Origin: Pelagibius litoralis
GTDB taxonomy: Bacteria; Pseudomonadota; Alphaproteobacteria; Kiloniellales; Kiloniellaceae
Assembly (NCBI RefSeq): GCF_011683915.1
Contig: NZ_JAAQPH010000011.1
Span: 151,353 to 215,352, forward strand
Length of the DNA: 64,000 bases
Direction of reading: 5' to 3'
The notes under the pieces were generated by a model. It had not been told where the DNA came from and searched no databases. It saw nothing but the letters and a program-made list of their open reading frames with translations. Below are positions 57,923-64,000 of this stretch, piece by piece; position 1 is the stretch's first letter, and each line of letters opens with the position of its first letter. A program made the position numbers and the translations under genes.

Positions 57923-58596
57923 TCCTGACCCTCGCGCAGGCGATAACCCAGCCCGCGCACGGTTTCGATCACCACGCCACTGTCCTGGATCTTGCGGCGC
58001 AGACGGCCGATGTAGACTTCTATCGCGTTCTCGCTGGCGTCCTCGGTCAGGCCGAACAGCTTGTCCATGAGCTGGCTTTTGCTGAAAACCTGGCCGGGTT
58101 GTGAAATCAAAACCTCCAGCAGGCGCAGCTCGCGGCTGCGCAGATCCAGCGGCCGTCCCTCCGAAGTCACGCTGGCGGCGGCGGCATCGAGTTCCAGAGC
58201 GCCGAACTGGATGAGGCTTTGCGCCTGGCCGCGGCGCCGGCGTACGACGGCGCGGCAGCGGGCGTCCAGTTCGGCTACGTCGAAGGGTTTGGTCATGTAG
58301 TCGTCGGCGCCCAGATCGAGCAGGTGAACCCGGTCCGCCACCTGGGAGCGTGCGGTCAGCACCAGCACCGGCAGATCGCTTTCCTCGGTGCGGATGCGCT
58401 GCAGGATTTCGCGTCCATCGCCCCCGGGCAGCATGATGTCGAGGATCACAAGGTCATAGCCCCGGGCCCCGGCACGCAGATAGTCGTCGGCTTCCGGCGC
58501 ACTGTGGGCCCAGTCGACGGCATGGCCGCCGGCCCGGAAGTGGCGCTCCAGGGCATCGCCGAGATCTTCGTTGTCCTCCACAAGGAGCAGCCTCAA
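57919..58596 (-). CDS. TctD-like OmpR-family response regulator
   Basis: A 225-residue regulator. Receiver: VEDNEDLG, phospho-Asp in LVILDIMLPGGDG, LTAR and YMTKPFDVAEL. Output winged helix: LRSRELRLLEVLISQPGQVFSKSQLMDKLFGLTEDASENAIEVYIGRLRRKI seen in pieces, ending VIETVRGLGYRLR. The start is TTG 58596, leading straight into MRLLLVEDNED. It is the first gene of the regulator-kinase-binding protein operon and is divergent from tctC. Confidence 0.92.
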   Translation of the reverse strand: MRLLLVEDNEDLGDALERHFRAGGHAVDWAHSAPEADDYLRAGARGYDLVILDIMLPGGDGREILQRIRTEESDLPVLVLTARSQVADRVHLLDLGADDYMTKPFDVAELDARCRAVVRRRRGQAQSLIQFGALELDAAAASVTSEGRPLDLRSRELRLLEVLISQPGQVFSKSQLMDKLFGLTEDASENAIEVYIGRLRRKIQDSGVVIETVRGLGYRLREGQE

Positions 58597-58646
58597 AGCG
58601 GGGTCCTTCGTTGTCTTTGTCCAAATATCGCGCGGGTTTGGCGCGA

Positions 58647-58668
58647 CAGGTTGGCGTCAGGTTCCCGC
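58647..58668. promoter_or_regulatory. Direct-repeat TctD-type box between the regulator and tctC
   Basis: CAGGTT at 58647-58652 and at 58658-58663, period 11 bp, with matching context (GACAGGTTGGC, GTCAGGTTCCC). Another GGTT is at 58635. It lies in the middle of the 133-bp divergent region, 67 bp before tctC. Confidence 0.55.
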
Positions 58669-58729
58669 GTTATGGTAATTCTGGATAAAACGGGCAATCG
58701 ACCCGTCAATAATGCATTGGGAGGAAAGA

Positions 58730-59722
58730 ATGCGAAAGTTTCCCATGACCCGTCGCGCTTTGGTCGCGGCGGCTACAGGTGCGGCGATGGCCGCGTCTCT
58801 CGGGTTGGCCTCGGCGCAGGCCCAAGAACTCGACAAACTCCACTTCCTGATCCCCGGCGGTGCCGGTGGCGGCTGGGACGGCACGGCCCGCGGCACGGGT
58901 GAGGCGCTGACCAAGGCGGGCCTGGTGGGCACCGCGTCCTATGAGAACATGTCCGGTGGCGGTGGCGGCAAGGCCATCGCCCACCTGATCGAGACGGCCG
59001 GTAAGCAGGGCGACACCTTGATGGTGAACTCCACGCCGATCGTCATCCGCTCGCTCCAGGGCGTCTTCCCACAGTCGTTCCGCGATCTGACGCCGATCGC
59101 CTCGACCATCGGCGATTACGCCGCCATGGTGGTGAACAAGGATTCGGCGATCCAGGACTTCGGCGGCCTGGTTGCGGCCTACAACGCCAATCCCAAGACG
59201 GTCGCCATCGGCGGCGGTTCGGTCGCCGGCGGCATGGACCATCTGGTCGCTGCCCTGGTGATGAAGGGGACGGGCGCCGAGCCGACGGCTGTGAAGTACA
59301 TCCCCTACGACGCTGGCGGCAAGGCCATGGCCGGGCTGCTGTCGGGTGAGATCAAGGCGCTCTCCACCGGTTTCGGTGAGGCCATCGAACTCGCCAAGCA
59401 GGGCGAAGTGCGCATCCTCTGCATCACCTCCATGAAGCGCCTGGATGCCTCCCCGGATACCCCGACCTGCGACGAGGCGGGTTCCAAGGGCACAGAGTTC
59501 GTGAACTGGCGCGGCTTCTTCGCGGCGCCCGGCCTCTCCGAGGACAAGAAGGCGGCCTATGTCGCGGCGATCCAGAAGATGTACGACACCCCGGAGTGGG
59601 AAGCCGTGCGCGCCCGCAACGGCTGGGTCAACATCTACAATCCGGATGCGGAGTTCGTCAGCTTCCTGGAGACCCAGGAAAAGCAGATGGGCGACCTGAT
59701 GAAGGAACTGGGCTTCCTGTGA
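58730..59722 (+). CDS. tctC: Tripartite tricarboxylate transporter binding protein TctC
   Basis: A 330-residue periplasmic receptor. The N-terminus is a Tat/Sec-like signal (MTRRALVAAATGAAMAASLGLASAQAQE). Family features: HFLIPGGAGGGWDGTARGTGEAL, ENMSGGGGGKAIAHL, GGSVAGGMDHLVAAL and KYIPYDAGGKAMAGLLSGEIKAL. ATG 58730 is behind GGGAGGA. The ligand could be citrate or another carboxylate; TTT receptors vary widely. A stem-loop separates it from tctB. Confidence 0.92.
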   Translation: MRKFPMTRRALVAAATGAAMAASLGLASAQAQELDKLHFLIPGGAGGGWDGTARGTGEALTKAGLVGTASYENMSGGGGGKAIAHLIETAGKQGDTLMVNSTPIVIRSLQGVFPQSFRDLTPIASTIGDYAAMVVNKDSAIQDFGGLVAAYNANPKTVAIGGGSVAGGMDHLVAALVMKGTGAEPTAVKYIPYDAGGKAMAGLLSGEIKALSTGFGEAIELAKQGEVRILCITSMKRLDASPDTPTCDEAGSKGTEFVNWRGFFAAPGLSEDKKAAYVAAIQKMYDTPEWEAVRARNGWVNIYNPDAEFVSFLETQEKQMGDLMKELGFL

Positions 59723-59757
59723 CCGCCTGGCGCGTCGCATAGGAAACTCTAAAAAAA

Positions 59758-59783
59758 GGGGGAGCCAGGACTTCGGCTCCCCC
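59758..59783 (+). other. Intercistronic stem-loop between tctC and tctB
   Basis: GGGGGAGCC, loop AGGACTTC, GGCTCCCCC: a perfect 9-bp stem preceded by seven A and followed by CGCTTTCC. It lies 36 bp after tctC and 64 bp before tctB, and could protect tctC mRNA or partially terminate. Confidence 0.75.
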
Positions 59784-59847
59784 CGCTTTCCTTAGGCGCC
59801 GGGCAAGGCCGCCCGGGCGTCTATCCCAGTTTTTGGGGGACCCTGTC

Positions 59848-60309
59848 ATGTTGACCCGCGACCGCATCGGCGCCCTGCTGATGCTTGCCTTCAGTATCTT
59901 CTACTGGCTGCAGATCAGCGACATCAAGCTGCTGGCCTTTCAGGCTGACGCCGCTTTTACCGGACGGACGATTCCGGAGATTCTGGCCGTCATGGGGGTG
60001 GTCCTGTCCGTTGCTCTGCTGCTGCGTCCGGGCAGCGATGCCAAGCTTGAGGTAACCGGGTTTCACTGGCGCCGGGCGGCGCTGCTCTGTGTTCTCATGA
60101 TCGCCTACGGGCTGACCGTGCGGCCCGCCGGCTTCCTGCTCTCCACCAGCCTGTTTCTGATATGCAGCATCCTGGTGCTGGGTGAGCGCCGGGTCTGGGT
60201 CATCCTGGTCGCTTCGATTCCCCTGGTCGTTCTGTTCTGGGCGCTGATGACCCAGGTGCTCGGCGTCTACATTGCGGCCCTGCCCGAATTCATGGATCTA
60301 AGCCGATGA
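59848..60309 (+). CDS. tctB: Tripartite tricarboxylate transporter small permease TctB
   Basis: A 153-residue membrane protein with four helices in the TctB layout: IGALLMLAFSIFYWLQISD, TIPEILAVMGVVLSVALLL, AALLCVLMIAYGLTVRPAGFLLSTSLFLI and VWVILVASIPLVVLFWALMTQVLGVYIA. ATG 59848 is preceded by GGGGGA; an in-frame TTG at 59833 is less likely. It overlaps tctA by ATGA. Confidence 0.88.
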   Translation: MLTRDRIGALLMLAFSIFYWLQISDIKLLAFQADAAFTGRTIPEILAVMGVVLSVALLLRPGSDAKLEVTGFHWRRAALLCVLMIAYGLTVRPAGFLLSTSLFLICSILVLGERRVWVILVASIPLVVLFWALMTQVLGVYIAALPEFMDLSR

Positions 60310-61844
60310 TGGAAGGTATTCTCTCCGGTCTGTCGACCGCGGTTTCGCCGATCAACATCCTGATGGTGTCGGTCGGCTGTTTTGTCGGCACCTTCATCGG
60401 CATGCTGCCCGGGCTCGGCCCGATCTCGGCCATCGCCCTGATGATCCCCATCACCTATGGCTTCGATCCGGCGACCGGCCTGATCCTCATGGCCGGCGTC
60501 TACTACGGCGCCATCTTCGGCGGCTCGACCTCGTCGATCCTGATCAACGCGCCGGGCGTGGCCGGTACCGTGGCAACGGCCTTCGACGGCTATCCCATGG
60601 CGCGCGAGGGCAAGGCCGGCAAGGCGCTGGCCATCGCCGCCTACTCCTCTTTCTCCGGCGGTACCATCGCGGCCATTCTGCTGCTCATCGCGGCACCCTC
60701 TCTGGCGGTGGTGTCGCGTGCCTTCCAATCCACGGACTACTTCGCGCTCATGGTCCTGGGCCTGACCGCCGTGGCAGCCTTCGCCGGCAAGGGAAACATT
60801 ATCAAGGCGCTTTTGATGACCGTCGTCGGGCTGATGCTGTCCACGGTCGGCACCGACAAGGGGGTCGGTGTCCAACGCTTCACCTTTGGCGCCATCGATC
60901 TGGCGGACGGGATCTCATTCCTGTTGCTGGCGATGGCGACCTTCGCGCTCTCGGAAGCCCTGATGGGGGTCCTGAGACCGAAATCGGATGCCGATCGCCT
61001 GCGCGAGATGGAGGCGCAGAAAAATCTCGGCTCCATGAAGGTCAGCAGGGACGAGGTGAAGGAACTGGCGCCGGTGGTCGGCCGCTCCTCGGTTCTGGGA
61101 TTCTTCGTTGGCGTGCTGCCGGGGGCCGGGGCGACCATCGCCTCCTTCCTGGCCTACGGCATCGAACAGCGCTTGGCCGGGCCGAAAAAGGGTGCCGAGT
61201 TCGGCAAGGGATCGATCCGCGGCCTCTCCGCACCGGAAACCGCGAACAACGCGGCCTGTTCCGGTTCCTTCGTGCCGCTGCTGACCCTGGGCATTCCCGG
61301 TTCCGGCACCACGGCGATCATGCTCGGCGCCTTGCTGTCCTATGGCATTCAGCCCGGTCCCCGGTTGTTTGAGGAGAATCCGGAGGTCTTCTGGTCGGTC
61401 ATCATTTCCATGTACATCGGCAACGTGATCCTGCTGGTTTTGAATCTGCCGCTGATCCCCTATATCGCGCGGATACTGGCGGTTCCCTCCACGGTTTTGC
61501 TGCCGATGATCGTCTTCTTCTCGCTGATCGGCGTCTACTTCGTCTCCTTCAACACCTTCGACATCCATCTGATGGTGCTTTTCGCGGTGGCGGCGATTGC
61601 GCTTCGGCTGTTGGATTTCCCCATGGCGCCGATGCTTCTGGGCTTTATCCTCGGCGGCATGATGGAGGAGAACCTGCGCCGCGCGCTTTCCATCCACGAC
61701 GAGAGCTGGTCGTTCCTCTGGGAGCGTGGGTTGACCCTCTCTATCCTCATCCTCGCGGCCTTGATCCTCTTTGTTCCGATGATCGTGCCGCGGATCACCG
61801 CCATGCTGGCGCGGCGCCGCGAAACCGCGGGCGAAGGGGGCTGA
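60306..61844 (+). CDS. tctA: Tripartite tricarboxylate transporter large permease TctA
   Basis: A 512-residue polytopic membrane protein. Signature segments are GTFIGMLPGLGPISAIALMIP, YYGAIFGGSTSSILINAPG, GFFVGVLPGAGATIASFLAYG and SGSFVPLLTLGIPGSGTTAIMLGALLSYGIQPGP. The duplicated GMLPGLG/GVLPGAG motifs mark the two inverted halves. It overlaps tctB, and is followed after 82 bp by a GMC oxidoreductase gene that may belong to the same unit. Confidence 0.94.
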   Translation: MMEGILSGLSTAVSPINILMVSVGCFVGTFIGMLPGLGPISAIALMIPITYGFDPATGLILMAGVYYGAIFGGSTSSILINAPGVAGTVATAFDGYPMAREGKAGKALAIAAYSSFSGGTIAAILLLIAAPSLAVVSRAFQSTDYFALMVLGLTAVAAFAGKGNIIKALLMTVVGLMLSTVGTDKGVGVQRFTFGAIDLADGISFLLLAMATFALSEALMGVLRPKSDADRLREMEAQKNLGSMKVSRDEVKELAPVVGRSSVLGFFVGVLPGAGATIASFLAYGIEQRLAGPKKGAEFGKGSIRGLSAPETANNAACSGSFVPLLTLGIPGSGTTAIMLGALLSYGIQPGPRLFEENPEVFWSVIISMYIGNVILLVLNLPLIPYIARILAVPSTVLLPMIVFFSLIGVYFVSFNTFDIHLMVLFAVAAIALRLLDFPMAPMLLGFILGGMMEENLRRALSIHDESWSFLWERGLTLSILILAALILFVPMIVPRITAMLARRRETAGEGG

Positions 61845-61926
61845 GGAGAGATCATTTTCTGCCTGCCCGGCGATGTTATAGTTTCGGCCAAGGAACAAGA
61901 AAACTGAACTAAGGCAGGAACTCTCT

Positions 61927-63558
61927 ATGGCACCGGGGGCGGATCGGCAGGACGCCGGGACATTTGACTATGTGATTGTCGGGGCCGGTTCGGCCGGCTG
62001 CTGCCTGGCCAACCGCCTCTCCGCCGATTCCGATGTCTCGGTGCTGCTGCTGGAGGCCGGTGGCAAGGACTCTTGGCACTGGATCCACATTCCGGTCGGT
62101 TACCTCTACACCATGAATACGCCGCGCACCGACTGGTGCTTCAAGACCGAACCGGAGACGGGCCTGAACGGCCGGGCGCTGGCTTATCCCCGCGGCCGGG
62201 TGCTGGGCGGTTCCTCCTCCATCAACGGCATGATCTACATGCGCGGCCAGGCGCGCGATTACGACACCTGGCGCCAGCTCGGCAATCCCGGCTGGTCGTG
62301 GAGCGACGTGCTGCCGCACTTCAAACGCTCGGAGGACCACTTCCAGGGCGGCGACGATTTTCATGGCGGTAAGGGCGAATGGCGGGTCGAGGAACAGCGC
62401 CTGTCCTGGGAAATTCTGGATGCATTCCGCAAGGCGGCGGCGGAGACCGGCATTCCGCCGAGCGAGGATTTCAACCGCGGTGACAACGAAGGTTGCGGTT
62501 ATTTCCATGTGAACCAGCGCAAGGGCGTCAGGTGGTCCACGGCCAAGGCCTTTCTGCACCCGGTCGCCGGACGGCCCAATCTGACCGTGCTGACCCATGC
62601 CCAGGCGGAAAAACTCGTAGTCGCCGGCCGTCGGATCACCGGCATCGATTTTCAGCAGGGCGGCCGGCCGCGCCACGCCGCCGCCCGGGGTGAGGTGATC
62701 CTGACCGCCGGGGCCGTCGGCTCGCCGCAGTTGCTGCAGCTCTCGGGCATCGGGCCCGCCGGGGTGCTGCAGGCCCAGGGCATCGAGGTCGCCCATGAAC
62801 TGCCTGGCGTCGGCGAGAACCTGCAGGACCATCTGCAGATGCGCATGATCTTCAAGGTGCAGAATACGGTGACCCTGAACCAGCGGGTCCACAGCCTGCT
62901 CGGCAAGGCGGCCATGGGCCTGGAATACCTGCTGTCGCGCAGCGGACCGCTTTCCATGGCGCCCAGCCAGCTCGGCGCCTTCGCCAAGTCGGACCCGGCG
63001 CGCGAGACGCCCGATCTGCAATACCACGTGCAGCCCCTCAGCCTCGACAAGTTCGGCGACCCGCTGCACGACTTCCCGGCCTTCACCGCCTCGGTCTGTA
63101 ACCTGAGGCCCGAAAGCCGCGGGTCGATCCATATCCGCAGCGCCGATTTCCGCGATGCCCCGGCGATCAAGCCTCACTACCTGACCGCCCCCGGCGACCG
63201 GACGGTTGCGGCATCCGCCATCCGCCTGACCCGGCGGATCTGCGCCGCACCGGCCCTGCAGCCTTTTCAGCCGGAGGAATACATGCCCGGTGCCGCCATC
63301 GAGGGCGACGAGGATTTGGCCAGGGCGGCGGGGGACATCGGCACGACGATCTTCCACCCCGTGGGTACATGCAAGATGGGCAGCGACGGGCGGGCGGTGG
63401 TCGATCCGCGCCTGCGGGTCCACGGCCTGCACGGCCTCAGGGTGGTGGATGCCTCGATCATGCCGACCATAACCTCGGGCAACACCAATTCCCCGACCAT
63501 TATGATCGCCGAAAAGGCGGCCACGATGATCCGCGAGGACCGCCGGGGCGCGGCCTGA
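61927..63558 (+). CDS. GMC-family FAD oxidoreductase (choline dehydrogenase-like)
   Basis: A 543-residue flavoenzyme. FAD-binding GAGSAGCCLANRLS is at the N-terminus, GMC signature 1 in PRGRVLGGSSSINGMIYMRGQARDYD, signature 2 in GAVGSPQLLQLSGIGPA, and the catalytic His in IFHPVGTCKMG, with a second conserved polar position in TSGNTNSPTIMIAEKAA. It resembles choline or alcohol dehydrogenases rather than cholesterol oxidase. No betaine genes are adjacent. Being next to TctCBA, it may oxidise an alcohol related to the transported acid; the substrate is not assignable. Confidence 0.9.
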   Translation: MAPGADRQDAGTFDYVIVGAGSAGCCLANRLSADSDVSVLLLEAGGKDSWHWIHIPVGYLYTMNTPRTDWCFKTEPETGLNGRALAYPRGRVLGGSSSINGMIYMRGQARDYDTWRQLGNPGWSWSDVLPHFKRSEDHFQGGDDFHGGKGEWRVEEQRLSWEILDAFRKAAAETGIPPSEDFNRGDNEGCGYFHVNQRKGVRWSTAKAFLHPVAGRPNLTVLTHAQAEKLVVAGRRITGIDFQQGGRPRHAAARGEVILTAGAVGSPQLLQLSGIGPAGVLQAQGIEVAHELPGVGENLQDHLQMRMIFKVQNTVTLNQRVHSLLGKAAMGLEYLLSRSGPLSMAPSQLGAFAKSDPARETPDLQYHVQPLSLDKFGDPLHDFPAFTASVCNLRPESRGSIHIRSADFRDAPAIKPHYLTAPGDRTVAASAIRLTRRICAAPALQPFQPEEYMPGAAIEGDEDLARAAGDIGTTIFHPVGTCKMGSDGRAVVDPRLRVHGLHGLRVVDASIMPTITSGNTNSPTIMIAEKAATMIREDRRGAA

Positions 63559-63575
63559 GCCCTATCTCACGGCTT

Positions 63576-63876
63576 CTAGTCTTCGTGGTTGGCGTAGATA
63601 TCAAAATCCACTGATGCGCGCATTCGGGCAATGCGCGCCAACAGTTCAGGGGACAGAGTGAAGCCCCGATTCCAAGCCTCGAAGAACAGACCATAGGACA
63701 GCCGGATGTCATAGCGAGCGGCCAGCTCGACCCACAGCGTCTCGTCCTCGGGCAATAGATCGAGCAACGTCGTCGTTAACTCTTCAGGCTCTTGAGGCGC
63801 TTGGCCGGGCATTGCGAGAATCCAGGCGCCGATCCCATAGGTGGCGGTTTGCGGCATGTGCGGCGAACGGGATCTA
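63576..63876 (-). pseudogene. DUF4279 protein remnant, 5' end removed by an IS element
   Basis: The C-terminal half of a DUF4279 protein is present: WILAMPGQAPQEPEELTTTLLDLLPEDETLW, then YDIRLSYGLFFEAWNRGFTLSPELLARI and the family ending VDFDIYANHED. The N-terminal beta-alpha-beta half is missing. The frame runs into the end of the neighbouring IS: residues before PQTATYG are coded by IS-terminal DNA, with a TTG at 63890 inside the element. The first internal ATG is at 63857. A functional short protein is not excluded, but interruption is the simpler reading. Confidence 0.65.
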
Positions 63877-64000
63877 GGGTCTGTACCCAATTAGGGGATT
63901 CCAGTTGAGTTGGATTTGTGATTCAAGTTTCCAAGGATAGGAGGCTTGAATGGCAAGGCAGCTGTTTTGGTTGAGTGAGGAGGAATGGGCGCGCATTGAG
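63877..64000 (+). mobile_element. Left end of an IS5-type insertion sequence (continues past the window)
   Basis: A terminal sequence starting near 63877 (GGGTCTGTACCCAATTAG) is followed after ~55 bp by the transposase start. It directly adjoins the truncated DUF4279 gene. The boundary sits in a CTAG-containing stretch (63874-63877), a target type used by several IS5 groups. The right end and target duplication are outside the window. Confidence 0.65.
63950..64000 (+). CDS. IS5-family transposase, N-terminal fragment (3' partial)
   Basis: ATG 63950 stands behind AGGAGG. The 17 residues visible (MARQLFWLSEEEWARIE) match the usual opening of IS5-family transposases (xRxLFWLSxExWxxIE). The frame runs off the end of the window, so catalytic residues cannot be checked. 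Confidence 0.8.
   Translation, partial: MARQLFWLSEEEWARIE

Overview
The window is high-GC, densely coded DNA with many 4-bp start/stop overlaps. It carries TRAP, TctABC and Liv-type uptake systems, a protocatechuate pca operon, a znu/zur locus and alphaproteobacterial gene styles. This fits a free-living, probably marine or soil, alphaproteobacterium of the Rhodospirillales/Kiloniellales type (an inference from gene content, not from a marker gene). No rRNA, tRNA, CRISPR array or phage was seen. Mobile DNA appears only at the right edge, where an IS5-type element has cut a DUF4279 gene.

Layout. 1-1516: the end of a fused MsrB-MsrA repair enzyme and a PPOX flavoprotein. 1529-9199: a LacI-family regulator divergent from a tiny membrane protein, a DctPQM TRAP transporter, an HpsN-type sulfopropanediol dehydrogenase, an SDR and a zinc alcohol dehydrogenase. 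This looks like a 2,3-dihydroxypropanesulfonate (DHPS) uptake and oxidation operon, with the same palindrome in front of both transcription units. 9209-15820 (minus strand): a ketopantoate-reductase-like/FAH pair, then a pcaDCHG-BKACE-pcaB operon in which a beta-keto acid cleavage enzyme may replace the usual PcaIJ/PcaF end of the pathway. 15989-20344: a transsulfuration-family enzyme and znuA/znuCB-zur. 20567-25176: a RecA-fold ATPase, a truncated-looking WD40 protein, a DUF3179 protein, a possible 37-residue peptide and an alpha/beta hydrolase. 25310-28137: a citryl-CoA-lyase-like/CoA-transferase pair with an IclR regulator. 28134-31559: a 1141-residue MFS-acyltransferase-acyl ligase fusion.

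31889-45563 is the most unusual part. It holds a molybdenum hydroxylase (FAD subunit plus fused FeS/Mo subunit), a 6-hydroxynicotinate-reductase-like protein, a UPF0280 protein (ApbE-like fold), two tandem DUF1185 proteins, a complete branched-chain-type ABC importer, an enamidase and a NicR/BpsR-like MarR regulator. Hydroxylase, ring reductase and enamidase are the first three steps of the anaerobic nicotinate fermentation known from Eubacterium barkeri. Here they sit with a dedicated importer and regulator in a proteobacterium, suggesting a reductive route for nicotinate or a related N-heteroaromatic acid.

45634-53924: a beta-carbonic anhydrase, a two-component system with a poly-aspartate periplasmic loop divergent from an EF-hand protein, an acetoacetate decarboxylase/3-hydroxybutyrate dehydrogenase/patatin operon, an ECF sigma/anti-sigma pair and an NAD(P)H-dependent FMN-reductase-like protein. 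53933-63558: a multicopper oxidase, a TctDE-like two-component system co-transcribed with an orphan periplasmic binding protein, a divergent TctCBA transporter and a GMC oxidoreductase. In three separate importers (TRAP, Liv, Tct) a strong stem-loop lies just after the binding-protein gene and before the permease genes, a likely common means of making excess binding protein.
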